Below are positions 24,235 to 37,100 of a stretch of DNA of 64,000 nucleotides, piece by piece. Numbering within the stretch: position 1 is the stretch's first letter; each line of letters starts with the position of its first letter. Under the pieces are notes generated by a model that saw only the letters and a list, made by a program, of their open reading frames with translations, was not told where the DNA came from and did no database searches. The DNA is from Nemophila menziesii. Taxonomy: Eukaryota; Streptophyta; Magnoliopsida; Boraginales; Hydrophyllaceae. The stretch covers positions 2,261,501-2,325,500 of the forward strand of contig JARWIR010000035.1 of NCBI GenBank assembly GCA_029959085.1, written 5' to 3'. Made by a program: the position numbers and the translations under genes.

Positions 24235-25818
24235 TGATGTCTCCCTAAATGTTCTAATTTTATACCCTTGGGATACATCATTTTTGGTATTTATTCGACT
24301 ATTTAGATAGACTTTTGGTATTAAAATGCAATAAATCGATTATCCTCTTTTAATTATAGTATTTTTCATTTATTAAACTTTTGTGCGTAATATGGTTTGT
24401 TTTGAGTGAAAAGTTGTAGGTTTTGAATACTAGCTATGAGAGGAACTAAAGAATAAAGTCAAAGATCATGTAATGAAGTCAAAGCAAGAAGAAATATCTC
24501 GTAAGAATTGATAATTTGAAGCTGGAAATCTGGATAGTTGATAAAGATTGCTGATTCCGAGCCATCTAAAAGTTTATTTAGCCTCTTCCTTGTGAAGAGA
24601 AATTGTTGCCCATTGAGTTACGAAACTTTACCAACTGGAATGAAGTCAATCGGAGTTGAAACAAGACATTTAGAGATGATTTAGTGAAGGTGGTGCAGCA
24701 GTTACGGGATTTGGACTTAATTAGTGGAATTGGGCTTTTCTAATTTTCATTTAATACCTATGAAAAGACCTAGTCCGATTTTCAGCTTATATAAAGGGCT
24801 TTGGATTTCTATTTTCACACACCTTTTTCATAATATTTCATACGCTTAAGAGTCAGACACCAGAGGGAGAAGCTAGAGCAAGGAAGAGAAAAAGCAAGAG
24901 CTGGAGATGTCTATATCTCCATTTCTCAGCCAATTCAACTCTGTAATTAGGTTCTTCTATTTTATTCTGTAAAATATTATGAACTCAATTATTTCTTTAA
25001 TTTTTGTCTTTTCAATTATAACAAGCTAAACTTAAATAGTGTTTGAGAACGTATAACGTGTTAATCCCAATTTGATTTCATTTCATGTGTTTGGATTTGG
25101 GATTTTTATAATTGAAATTAAATTGGGTAAACTGTATTTTTCATTAATTTTCTTTTTTTTTACTATGAATGACGTAATTAACCAATCATAGGCTTTAGTA
25201 TCTAGTCTATTCCATTTAGTGGCGAATGGATCACCTTGACGGGGGTCTGGGTAAAGAACTAATTAATGAATGTAGGATAGAAATTAGAGACTCTGACGAG
25301 CTTAATTAATCCTATGGCCAATTGGGTAGAATAGACTTAATCACTCGAGAGTGGACTATAATCACCCTGACGGGGTTTATATAACTTGAGAGTAGCTCCT
25401 TAGTCCACCCTGACAGGGGTAAGGAGAATTCTGAATCCCAACCAATACATATTTACCAATTTGTACCTTAATCATGACATGAAATAAATGATAATGAGGT
25501 GAAACCCTTGCGTCTCTCAAGTATCGTCTTTCCTACCTTACGTAAACACTTTATTTTCTTGCGTCTAGTTTAATCTTTGCATAAATTTAGTATTTTAATT
25601 TATTGCCTTAGTATTAGAAAACCAAAACAACAATCTTCAAATCATTTATTTGTTTTTACGTGCAATTAACTACTATTCGATAAACATTAGAGTCAACCAT
25701 TATGTCCCTGAAAACGAATCTGTTTTATCATATATATTACTTGGGACAACCATACACTTGCGTTTGTGGTTCTCTAATTCTTATTGCATTTATTTTTAGA
25801 ATACACAAAAGACCACCA
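24235..25818 (+). repeat. Athila-like 5' LTR, element 1
   Basis: A 1,584 bp repeat beginning TGATGTCTCCCTAAATG and ending CCACCA. It aligns along its length with the LTR at 61466-63032. A TATA box (TATATAAA, 24788-24795) is followed by a purine-rich leader. Three copies of a CACCCTGACGGGG-like motif occur at about 25232, 25362 and 25406 and are conserved in the other LTR. Confidence 0.88.
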
Positions 25819-25823
25819 CGTTT

Positions 25824-25843
25824 TGGCGCCGCTGCTGCGGACG
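25824..25843 (+). other. Primer-binding site, element 1
   Basis: It begins TGGCGCCGCTG, five bases after the LTR end. The sequence resembles the complement of a tRNA-Asp 3' end, the usual primer for Athila elements, with a few substitutions. Confidence 0.75.
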
Positions 25844-25946
25844 GTAGCGTGTGACCCCGGTGTTTATCCTTTAGTGTTAGTTGCATTTTTATTTTTAAGT
25901 TTTACGCTTTGTTTGTTCATCTTTTTTAGGTTTTTAGGTTTGGTGT

Positions 25947-27358
25947 ACGCGAAGGATACTCTTTAAGGATCTTGAGACATTACCTCCGATCCTTGAAAAT
26001 CTTAAATCATTAGTCAGACTTGCTAACAAGAAAAGAAGAGAACAAGAATCACAAGAGTTAAATGAGAGATTAGCTAGAGAGATGGATGACCTTCCGGTTG
26101 AAAACATTGGTCAGAATGGCCAGAACGGCCTTGTCCCACCTCTTATTCCTCCTAATCCTCCAGTTCAAGTCCAAGTAGCTGATACATGGTTCCTTACTGG
26201 TCCAGCACAAGAACTATTCCTTGCTCCTCCCCTTGGGATTGGCCCAGCCAATATTGCTGTTCCGAGATTCCGTCCACATTCGGGTATGTTAGCTCAATTT
26301 CAAAATTTCGGGAATTTGCCTGGTAAGCCCGGAGAAGATCCTATTCGCGCAGTATAAAAATTTATGCGAATCTGCGATTCGTACATCATTTAAGGAGTAA
26401 CAAAAGAGAAAATGTAATTTGCTTCATTCAGATTTTTCGTTATAGATGGAGCGAGTGATTGTCATGATTCACAAGAGCCTGGAAAGATTACGAATTGGGA
26501 ACTGTTACAAGCTGCGTTTTTCGACAGATATTGTCCATCCAACATGAGATTAGATGCTCAACGCGAGTTAACACATTTCCGACAAGAATATGATGAAGCT
26601 TTGGGTAGAAGTTGGTCGAGATTCCAGAATAGCTTACGAAGAGTCCCTAATCATGACCTTTCAGAACATCAACAATTGAAATTTTTTTATAACGGTCTTG
26701 ATGGGAAATCAAGGAAAGATTTAGATTTATTATGTGGTGGTGCGTTTTTACAGGTTTTACCCATTCACGCAAGGATTATTTTGGATAGAACGGTAACTAA
26801 TGAAGTGGGTTGAAATACTGTAAGAACACCTGTTAAAGGGGGAGTTAATAACGTCAATATTGAAGAAAAGTTCACCTCATAATAAAACAAAATACAAACC
26901 ACATTGAAACAACAATTGAAGCAACTTACGTTAGCCGTGAAAGAAGGTTTTTCGAATAAAAGGGTTGAAGTGAATGCTACACAAGAAGTTTATGGATGTT
27001 CCTATTTGGTGTGAATGATCATGGATGGGAGAATTGTAAGAATAATGAAGATTCCGTGATGTTTGTTTCCAACAGATGAAATTTCAAATCGAATTATCTA
27101 GGATATCAACCTAACAGAAACCATCCTGGGTTTCAGTATTCAAATCCTGATGGGGCAGCAAATCCGACTTACGCATATCAGCCGCGTCCCCAAGGTAACA
27201 ACTCTAATCCAAGACATCAGAATCAAGGGAGACAGAATCAAGGAAATTATGTTTAGAGACAACCTCCTCAAGACAATTATAATGACACTATAAAACAGAA
27301 GGCCTTACCTGCTCAACCACAAGAAGGTACAAATAACCTTCAGAAAACCGTAGAAAAA
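25947..27358 (+). pseudogene. Athila-like gag, broken
   Basis: It encodes the nucleocapsid/capsid precursor that packages element RNA. The usual start codon is ACG (25947-25949) where the second element has ATG. The frame then shifts before 'LPPILENLKSLVRLANKKRREQ'-type sequence. Intact stretches are 26082-26357 (proline-rich N-terminal part) and 26544-26813 (capsid core, with HFRQEYDEALGRSW and LKFFYNGLDG). A degraded zinc-knuckle-like C..H....C remnant lies near 26990-27040. Stops at about 26355, 26814 and 27256 and several shifts separate the pieces. Confidence 0.8.
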
Positions 27359-28288
27359 TTGATTGAACTTCATGCACAATCAATCAAAAGGCAACAAGCT
27401 TCTGAAGCTCACATTCATATGATAGAGAATGAAGTTTCGCAAATGTCAAAACAACTGAATCAGCGTCCACAAGGGCAAGTCCCTACTGACACAGAAAATC
27501 CTATACAAAAAGAAGATTGCAATGCTGTGACTCTCAGAAATGGTAAGAATCTTCCTCCACCTACTTTTCCTGTTATGAAAGAGAAAGATGTTACTAAAAA
27601 AGAAAAGGAAGTGGTGGATAAGAATAAAGATGATGAAGTAGAGGAAGTGGAGAAGCCTGTTGAAATTCCGAAAAAGAAAGATGATGTTGTAAGACGTCCT
27701 CCTCCACCATTTCCCTCTAGAGTTCAAAAGAAAGGTGATATAGCCGAGTATGAAAAGTTCTTTAATAGAGTGAGAGGTCTGAGCATTAATATTTCATTAT
27801 TAGAAGCTATCAGAGATATACCAAAATACACGAAGTTTTTGAAAAAAACTCTCACCAACAAAAGGCCGTATTGCGATAATGAAATGATTGGTTTACTTGA
27901 AGAATGTAGTGTTATTTGTCAAAGTAAGCTACCTCCGAAGTTATTTGATCCGGGGAGTTTCACAATCCCTATTTCGATTGGAGAAGAATGGAAAGGTAAG
28001 GCACTATGTTATTTGGGTGCGAGCATTAATCTTATGCCCAAATCAATCTTTCAGAAATTGGAAATCGGAGTAGCAAGACCCACTTCTATGGTCTTGCAAA
28101 TGGCGGATCGATCCCTTGCACATCCTGAGGCGCGAATAGAAGATGTCCTTGTCAAGGCAGGTACATTAGTATTTCTAGTTTGTTTTGTTATTCTTGAATA
28201 CAACGCGGATAGGAATGTCCCCATTATTTTGGGAAGACCATTCCTAGCCACAGGGCGTACTTTATTGATGCAGAAAACGGAGAATTAA
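27359..28288 (+). pseudogene. Athila-like gag C-terminus and aspartic protease
   Basis: This is an open stretch of about 310 codons. Residues 1-60 are a coiled-coil-like gag tail, 70-125 are a lysine/glutamate-rich linker with polyproline, and 150-309 cover the protease. Protease landmarks are KLFDPGSFTIPISIG, GASINLMPKSIF and VPIILGRPFLATGR. The catalytic aspartate of the D-L-G-A-S motif is replaced by tyrosine (codon 28010-28012), so the protease would be inactive even though the frame is open. The frame then ends and resumes in another at 28291. Confidence 0.85.
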
Positions 28289-28290
28289 CG

Positions 28291-30140
28291 TTGCGAGACC
28301 AAGACGAGGAAGTGAAGGTCAACGTGTTCCGAGCTATGAAGATTCCAGATTCTCAAGAGGATTGTTTCCGAATGGATTTAATTGAGCATGCCACGCAAGA
28401 GGTATATAATGAATTTACTTATGATGATGTTTTGCAGGCAGCCTTGACACTTGATCTACCTGAATTGGTGGAAGAGATTACCGAAACAGTGGCAGCTCTT
28501 AACTCTGAGAATCCAAAATATAGGCGTCTTGCCTATGAACCTGTGAGAGAACCGGAGGAGATTGTAACCAAAAAGAAACCTTCAATCGAATCTCCTCCGC
28601 AGTTGGAAGAAAAGCCCTTGCCATTACACTTGAGGTATGCGTATTTAGGTACTAATGAAACTCTACCTGTTATTGTTTCAGCAAATTTAACAGGTACTCA
28701 AGAAGATAAATTGTTGCGTGTGTTGAGAGCAAACAAAGAGGCGATAGGGTGGACTATTTCCGATATCAAAGGCATTGACCCCTCCTATTGTCATCACAAA
28801 ATCATTCTTGAAGATAATAACGCACGCTCAGTTGAATATCAAAGAAGATTAATGCCAGCCACGAAGTAAGTTGTAAAGAAAGAGGTGATTGAGCTGTTAG
28901 ACGCAGGGATTATCTATCCCATTTCGAGTAGTGAATGGGGGAGCCCTATTTAGTGTGTGCCGAAGAAAGGAGGAATCACTATAGTTCTTAATGATCAAAA
29001 TGAAGTTATTCCTTCAAGAACTGCTGTTGGTTGGAGAGTATGTATGGATTACCGCAAACTGAACAAGGCCACCAGAAAAGATCATTTCCCTCTTCCCTTC
29101 ATAGATCAAATGTTAGACAAGTTAGCTGGTAGAGAGTAATACTGCTTTTTAGATGGATATTCCGGATATAATCAAATTTACGTAGCGCCAGAAGATCAAC
29201 ACAAGACAACTTTTACATGTCCCTTTGGTACTTTTGCATATCGTAGAATGCCATTTGGGTTATGTAACACACCCGATACGTTTCAAAGATGTATGATGGA
29301 AATATTCTAGGATATGATCAATAACTTCCTTGAGGTATTTATGGATGATTTCTTTGTATTTGGTGATGACTTTGATAAGTGCTTATAGAATTTGGAGAAA
29401 GTTTTGATTAGTTGCAAGGAAACTAATTTAGTTTTAAATTGGGAGAAGTGTCATTTTATGATTCGGGAAGGTATAGTATTGGGTCACAAAGTTTCGAGTG
29501 CTGGTTTAGAGGTTGATTGCGCAAAGATAGAGGTAATAAAAACGCTTCCACCTCCTATTTCTGTTAAAGGGGTGAGAAGTTTTCTTGGCCATGTTAGCTT
29601 TTATAGGAGGTTCATTAAAGACTTTTCTAAGATTGCTAAACCACTATGTAACTTACTTGAGAAGGACACAAAATTCCTTTTCGATGAAGCTTGCATGGTG
29701 GCCTTCAAAGCAATCAAAGAAAAACTCTTTACCGCTCCTATTGTATTACCACCGGATTGGAGTATGTCATTTGAAGTTATGTGTGATGCTAGTGATTTAG
29801 CTATGGGAGCTGTTTTAGGCCAAAAAAAAGATATTTCATTCGATATATTATGCAAGCAAAACTTTCAATGGTGCTCAAATTAGTTATACGGTTACAGAGA
29901 AATAGTTGCTAGTTGTTGTTTATTCATTCGATAAGTTTCGTTCCTATCTTCTTGGAGCGATAGTTGTTGTGTATACAAGATCATTCTGCGATTAGATATC
30001 TTATGGAGAAGAAAGATGCTAAACCACGGTTGATAAGATGGGCTTTATTACTCCAAGAGTTCGATTTAGAGATTAAAGATAGAAAGGGTTGTGAAAATCA
30101 AGTTGCAGATTATCTATCTCATCTTGAAGGGTCAGACTAA
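28291..30140 (+). pseudogene. Athila-like reverse transcriptase and RNase H, broken
   Basis: 28291-28869 is the linker before the polymerase. The RT core follows in a single frame from about 28870 ([38 protein letters not shown]) to the catalytic F-M-D-D box (29338-29349). Stops at 28867, 28951, 29137, 29308 and 29386 interrupt it, but the frame is otherwise kept. The RNase H region follows (SVKGVRSFLGH, FYRRFIKDFSKIAKPLCNLLEK, FEVMCDASD with the first acidic residues) with frameshifts after 29860. The product would copy element RNA into DNA. Confidence 0.87.
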
Positions 30141-31378
30141 AATGGTGGACCTGAAGTAGTTCGAGAAAATACTCCTTGTTATGCTGATATTGCAGATTTA
30201 ATCGTAAGTGGTTCATTTCCTGAAGGTTCCACTTATTAAGAGAGAAAAAGATTAGCTCACCGTGCTAGAAAATTCTTTTGGGAGGATCCTTTCCTCTACA
30301 AAGTATGTATCGATCCAATAGTTAGAAGATGTATACCAAAGGAAGAAACTGAAGCGATTATAGATGGATGTCATGACTCACCTTATGGAGGACATTTCAA
30401 GGGATATCGAACTGCTGCTAAGGTATTACAATCAGGTTTTTACTAGTCTTCAATAATGAAAGATTGTCATGAATATGTTAAGAGATGTGAATGGTGTCAA
30501 TTTACGGGAAATATATCCAAGAGAGATGACATGCCACGTAATAATGTTCTTGAAGTAGAGATATTTGATGTATGGGGATAGATTTTATGGGTTCGTTTGT
30601 TCCTTCTAATGGTAACCTTTACATCTTATTAGTTGTTGATTACGTGTTTAAGTGGGTAGAGGCCATTGCTCTGAAATCACACATCTTCACTAGACATGGT
30701 ACACGGAGAGTAATTATTAGCGATGGAGGTTCTCATTTTGTGAATAAATATTTGAAAACAGTCTTATAGAAGTATGGAGTGAGAAATCGTGTATCTACCG
30801 CTTATCATCCACAAGCAAATGGTCAAGCCGAAGTCTCGAATCGTGAGGTAAAATCTATTTTAGAGAAGACTGTTGGTCCTACAAGAAAAGATTGGTCAAT
30901 GAAGTTAGACGATGCATTATGGTCTTAGCGTTCAAAACTCCAGTTGGTGCATCCCCATATCGAATGGTTTATGGTAAGCCTTGTCACTTACCTTTTGAGC
31001 TTGAAATGGGTACATATTGGGCTATTGCGCAGTTAAACTTAGATCCTACTTTAGCTGGTCAGAATCGAATGATGAATTGAGCTTGATGAATTCTGATTAC
31101 ATGCTTATGAAAATGCTAAATTTTACAAAGAAAACAGTAAGAGGTGGCATGATAATCGTATTCGTGAATAGAACTTTGTAGTATGACAAAAGGTATTGAA
31201 GTATAACTCAAAGTTCAGCAATTATCCGGGTAAATTAAGATCGAAGTGGTCTGGTCCTTATGTTGTGACCAAAGTTACACCTCATGGGGCGATAGAGATA
31301 AAACATCCACTCGGGAACCGCACTTTCATGGTGAACGGTCATCGATTTATGTATTTAACTTATTTGGATACATTATGA
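30141..31378 (+). pseudogene. Athila-like integrase, broken
   Basis: The N-terminal zinc-binding histidines (HDSPYGGH, from about 30371) and cysteines (CEWC, about 30486-30497) are present. The catalytic triad is kept in one frame: D in GIDFMG (30581-30583), D in ISDGGSHF (30722-30724) and E in NGQAE (30830-30832). The last two are separated by exactly 35 residues. A TAG interrupts between them and frameshifts follow (30892-31080). The C-terminal segment (31196-31378) has SKWSGPYVV and HGAIEIKHP and ends in YLTYLDTL. It inserts element DNA into the genome when intact. Confidence 0.87.
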
Positions 31379-32245
31379 CTTTGATTTCTTTTTTTTTTGC
31401 TTATTCAATTTTTTTTAAAACACGTATTCAATATTATTATTTGTAGAATCAATATGATTGTTTCTAGTGTAGACCATGTACACGTACTAGTCGAGAGATC
31501 AGATCTATCAATAATTGAGATTACAAGATTTTGTCTTTAAAATTTTTTCTTTTCCTCATTATAGGTACTATAGAATTCCCAAATTCAATCGTCATTTTAG
31601 TTAACAAGGTAAATTATCTCATCCCATGATGTTTCTATTTATCTGAGTTTAAGTTTTATTTTTTTATGTTGAAATGTTAAGAGCTATGTTTCAAACGTTT
31701 AGTCCATTGTATTATAGGTCTTTATTCGTTTACTTTGATTAGGCCCAAGATTAGAGATATAGATGGTCAATACATGAGAGAGTAGGGTCCAAAAGACAAA
31801 GCAAAACAAGCCCATAATCGGGCCCTCCACTATATACAAACCCTTCTTTTTTAAACGCCCGTATTCTCTACACCATAACTCTGTCATTTCTTCCCTTGTC
31901 GCTATAGACAAAGTCTCACCCCAACTTCTAAATAAACTGTTACTTCAATATTTTTTATTTTTGTTATTGTCTTTTTTCATCCATGATAGATATAGAAGAA
32001 TAGAAATATAAAAAAAAAATAATGCTAAAAAATCGACTTCATTTGGCAAAAGCTAAATTCCTTTGTCATTTTTTTCATGTTTAATACAATGTATTCATTT
32101 AATTTTTTTTACAATTACAATAAAAAATATTGAAAAAAATGTATGTTGACTGGTGTAATTCATTTTGTATTTATACATTAGGAATTAAAATTTAAATTTT
32201 TTAATAATATCTTATAAAAGTTAGATTTGTATTGTCCAATGTTAA

Positions 32246-32281
<36 letters not shown>

Positions 32282-32960
32282 ACTTATATATTTTTATGTG
32301 CAGCAAAATGATTGATGGTCATGTCATTACATCTTTTACAACTAAGATTTTAAAGTATTGAAACAGGTAAACATATTAACATAAATATCAAAATTAGAAA
32401 TATGTTATACAGTATTTACAATGAATCTATGATGAGTAAATAAGATTGTATATTTAAAACTATTTCTAGTTTGTTTCCCCTTTTCCCCAAATTGATGATA
32501 TTATTTATTTATTTTATTTTTTACTTGGATACAAATTAACAATTATGCAAATTTTTTATAAATAGACTTGTAGAATGTTAAAAGCCATCAATAACAAAAA
32601 ATACTGAGACATGTGTGGCTATGATGATGGTTAATTGATCATCTTAAAAATTAAAAGTGGATTACGATTTAATTATTCATACATATTTTATTTTTTAGCT
32701 AGTTGTCCATACATGTTATTTGGTTTAACACAATCATTTTTTATAGTAATAGTAAATTTAACTGAGTAAGAACTCATATTTTTTACTAACAATTTTTAAA
32801 AAAAGAAAAGTGTTTTAATTTTATTATTTAGTTTGTTAGATCATTACTGTTTTAAACTTTAACAAAATTGAAAAATAACAATGAATGAGCCATGGTAAAT
32901 TAATTTAGCTCAATAAATTATTATTTTCATTTTTACAATTGATAGAATGTCAATTAAACT
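31338..32960 (+). repeat. B-type repeat module, copy 3
   Basis: It starts within the last polyprotein codons and continues through all B landmarks to about 32960. At 32248-32279 an uninterrupted (TA)n run stands where Helitron 1 is inserted in copy 2. It lacks the hAT insertion found in copy 4. Confidence 0.75.
32248..32279. repeat. (TA)n microsatellite
   Basis: An alternating TA run of about 30 bases, at the position equivalent to the Helitron 1 insertion site. Confidence 0.9.
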
Positions 32961-32986
32961 AATATGATTTTTTAATAATATGATGA

Positions 32987-32989
<3 letters not shown>

Positions 32990-33031
<42 letters not shown>
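32990..33031. repeat. (TA)n microsatellite
   Basis: An alternating TA run of about 40 bases just beyond the end of B copy 3. Confidence 0.9.
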
Positions 33032-33035
<4 letters not shown>

Positions 33036-34189
33036 CCTATTTTCCTCTACATTTTTTAGTCTTTGGATCAAAATTTAATTATTTCTAGCCATTAGATCTA
33101 ATTTAATTAATGGTCAAGATTGTATAATTTAGATCAACAATCTGAAAGTCTTGATTTCCCACCTGTTAGATTATATGTGGGCCATGTTATTATGATTTAT
33201 TTATTTTTGATACAATTAATGAGTTCCTATATTAATATTCTTAATAATAAAATTTTAACAAAAAAATTAATAACAAGATTGTAATTTTTTTAGTTTGTTT
33301 TTATCTCAAAAAATATCTGTTTATTTGGTGTTTAATTTATTTTTAAAATTAAAATTATATTACAGGCTTTTCAAATTAATATTATTTGGGTCCTTTGGTG
33401 ATAAGCTAGAACAGAAAAATTATGACAACCTTAGCTAGCAAGTTGGATCTAGACATCTATTATGATAGTCTTTTAGTATTCTCAAAAAACTATAAAAATC
33501 TTCCGATCTTTTTCAACTCAAAAAATCTTTTTTTCTTTTTCCTCTTGGAGCAACTCCACTGGAATTTCGTGTACCATTCTCCTTCATCTTCATTAACACA
33601 ACCTTTCTTCAGGTACATTTATAATTAATTTTATATTTATGCTTCATCTAGGCTTTAAAAAAAACTCAGTTATACTTAATAACTCACATTTTACAATAAT
33701 ATTTAACCAAGAGTGACTTAACAATTTAACTAAGTTATTTATTTTTGATTGTTACATGTTAAATTTTAGGTTAAGGTTCGCAGGATGATCTGTTAAGTGT
33801 TGAAATTGGAGCGAGAGGGAGTGGAGAGATAAAGAAAGAGAGTGGAGAAAGATAGAGAGAGAAGAGTGAGTGAGTTGTATAAGCGGTGTTCACTAATGTA
33901 TTGGCATCGCTATTATATAGTTCATTAGTAGTCGAAATCGGTAAAATTTAAAAAACCATAAATTTCATTAAATTCTTCCTTTAATACTTTTAGGAAAATA
34001 TTTATAAGATTCAGAAATATCTCCGTGTAAAATGTATGTTAGCTGTCATTGTTCGGGATATCGATTCCCGCTAGAGAAAAAAACATATACCACTCATCAC
34101 ATCTTGGTGAGTGAATTGACGTTAACACGTCGTATTTAGTAGCATCTATCTTGTAGGTTGGCCAATAAAAAGATGCAGAGTTAGCAAAT
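33032..34189. other. AT-rich DNA with a purine-rich tract
   Basis: No gene recognised. A GA-rich run at about 33808-33870 is the only distinct feature. Confidence 0.4.
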
Positions 34190-37100
34190 CTTAAGGCCTG
34201 AGAAAGTTGTAACGAAAAAGGGATGTTGATCCATTATAATAAAATTTTGATTTGCAGATAAAAAAGGGACTATATACGCGTATAGTTTGTATTTTGAAAT
34301 TAAAATTTATCGTTTTCACACTAAGAATCTGTAAAGGAATAATTTTTCTTTTAAACAAAGTGAAAAAAGCACAAAAAAATGTGGCAAAAAATATTTGAAG
34401 TATTTTTAAGGGGTATATATGCACTTTAAGAGTTTTTTCAGAAACACACTCATGGTACCTCACCTAAAAGTTTCTTTAAGGGATCTAAAAGCATATTAAA
34501 TTTTTTTTTCAAGATGCGCATATGTGGTGATTCTTTTATTAGTAATTCTAATTTAAACGCAACAGACTGAAAATACTTCCGAGGACGCAATCCAAAAAAC
34601 CTTGCTATTCATGGATTCCTACTCTTAAATTCCTTTATGACAAGATTGTTATCTTCAAAAGTGGATTTATTTAAATTCTTAACATGATTAGTAAGATGGA
34701 CTTAAATATATATGGTAGTGGATATTCTATCATAAAATTTCCCTTTAGGGATCTAACTTTACACTAGTCTTATTTTCGTTTTTGATTAGTGAGTTTCTAT
34801 ATTTGCTAATTGAAGTTTACACAACTTTCAAGTCCGCACCAACCCTACAATATACACTAAATCCTTTTTTCAGGAACAAAAAATGTCAAAAATTAAAATG
34901 ATTTAAGTACAAGGTCAAACATAATGATCTCAACTCTAAAAATCCAATCTCCCATTAAAAACTAGTGCATAGAGTTTAATATTACGAAAAATGAGCAAAA
35001 AATAAACAACAATAAGAAACATTTAAGACTGGCATTAGTATAAAGGTGTTGAGCAGAAATCTATCAAGGTGTTAGTGATAAAAACATGAAGCTTGTGATA
35101 ATAAGATTCATGAGTAAGTTCAAGACTAGATATGTTATCACGCTGAGAATAAGAACGATCCAAAGCCAAAACTGTGAAAAAATACATTCCCATCATGACC
35201 ATGATCAATTTGATATTTATACTCAGTGTACCTCATGACATACTTTCCATTGTGACTTAGATTAATAGTCAATACATAGCTTCACAAAGTTTGTGCATGC
35301 TCTGATTATGAATTTTTTTAATGCATTAAACCATATGAAAGTGATATCTCTAGGTACGTTAACTTAGCTAGAAATTCTTTTTTATAAATACGTATGTCTT
35401 TCAACCCAACTCCCCGTCAGTCTTTTGCCTTCATAGCTTATCCCATGCCAACAAATATAAGTTACTAGCCTCTTCTAACACTCCCAAAAAATAATTTTGA
35501 ACAATGTGGTCAATATTCTTATACAAATGTAACAATAGTTTCATGGTCTACATAGTATAGGTGGGAATAATACTTAGTACATATTGTGATGATGTTATCC
35601 TCCATGCCATGGTTAGAGTTTTCTCTGTCTATTATGGTGGACTCTTCTTCAGATTATTAGTGATATTTCTAAAGAATCCCTTTGTGGATGTCATGTGCCT
35701 ATAATGCTAGTCGGATACGTTCTCAAGTTTATACTCAAGAATATCCATCATTGTCCGATAAAAAGCCTTTGTTACCTCGTAAACATTCTTAGAGAAATAG
35801 ATGATATACTTTTAGGCACTTATTTTTTGACTCGTTTCATTAGAAAAGATCTGCATAATCTTTTTCATTATCTTAATTTAGGGCTCGCAGGCCTTTGCAA
35901 ATAACATCATGAAGTATGATATATTGAGGGCCTACGCCTATGGAGGCAAAGAGACTTTCGTATACCCTTCTTACATAATGCCTATGTATAAAGCAAAATA
36001 CAGTCCACGTAGAATACAAATATATAAGTATCAAGAGGATCATCTTGGAAATTCCCATGAATGAAGTCCATGACTCCCTATTCCATAAACCCTGCATAGT
36101 GTTAGAGGGAATAGCAATATAATAAGAGACACCCATGAAGGGGAAATTAAAACTTCCTTCTCGTGTCATATATGAACTCCCAATGAAGTTCGGTATTCGT
36201 TTTAGTGAGATCAATCATAATTATATAGATAAATGTGCTCCTATGTCATTTTATATTTAATGGTCCACCTCCTGCATCAACACGATGTTATATATGGTGT
36301 ATCGAAAAGCAATGAAGCTATTCTAGTAAGTTCGTATACATTCATATAATAGGGTCCAAAATGTATTCATCACCATTTATGGATCAATTTTGTTCATATA
36401 AGAAGTACAAGTGTCCTATTACATTGGACGGTAATATCCTTAAAGCAATGTTCTAGCAAATCAAAATTAGTTTGACCCACGACAACTGAAAGAAGACTAC
36501 TAACATAAAATCTGGATCGTGAGTTTTATTTGTATTTGATTGACGAACTGACTCCCAAGTCACTTCATCTTTCAGACTAGACCCAAGGAACTAGGCTTTT
36601 TCTCTCTCCAAGAAATGCCATATGGGCAAGCGCTTAGTCACATACATAAGGATTTTGGGTTGATTATAGTGTTGAAAAATAGTCATGGACACGTGTTTGT
36701 AAAGTAAATTCATTTTCGAACATTCATCTATTAACGTCCATGAACCTCGAACAACAATATCTTTTTCATCTTAATCCTTTAGAGGTGATAGAGGCACATA
36801 TTTTGATCTCCCAAATAAATACACTTAGACTTTTATGGATGAAACTAGTGTCTCTCTATTTGTGAAAATATCTACTATAAGAGAGACATCGTTTTGATTA
36901 TACATCACGGTCTAACACATGCTTAATTGTCGTATTTGAGTAATTTTCATTTTATCAAGTTTTTAGTTTCTTTGTGTTGTTTTATCTATATAAACGAAAG
37001 TTGGTGCAGAATAAAAATGAAACAATATAAAAGGCAAATATGAATGGATAATTCCTTATATGATTAGGCAAACGCCGAGAAAAACCTAATGATAACCCAA

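Larger units (their letters stand above)
24235..31378 (+). mobile_element. Athila-like Ty3/Gypsy retrotransposon 1, decayed, no 3' LTR seen
   Basis: It contains, in order, a 5' LTR, a primer-binding site, gag, aspartic protease, reverse transcriptase, RNase H and integrase. The order protease-RT-RNaseH-integrase defines Ty3/Gypsy. The peptide style (ALC.LGASINLMP, LPPPISVKGVRSFLGH) points to the Athila lineage. Many stops and frameshifts make it inactive. After the polyprotein stop the sequence turns into a B module, and I find no second copy of the LTR downstream. Confidence 0.85.

Noticed and set aside
27446..27727. Minus-strand frame of 93 codons opposite gag-protease
   Set aside because: It is an antisense shadow of the lysine-rich Athila gag linker.
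33808..33870. GA-rich tract considered as a CRISPR-like or satellite array
   Set aside because: It is a short irregular purine run without regular units or spacers. CRISPR is not expected in a plant genome.
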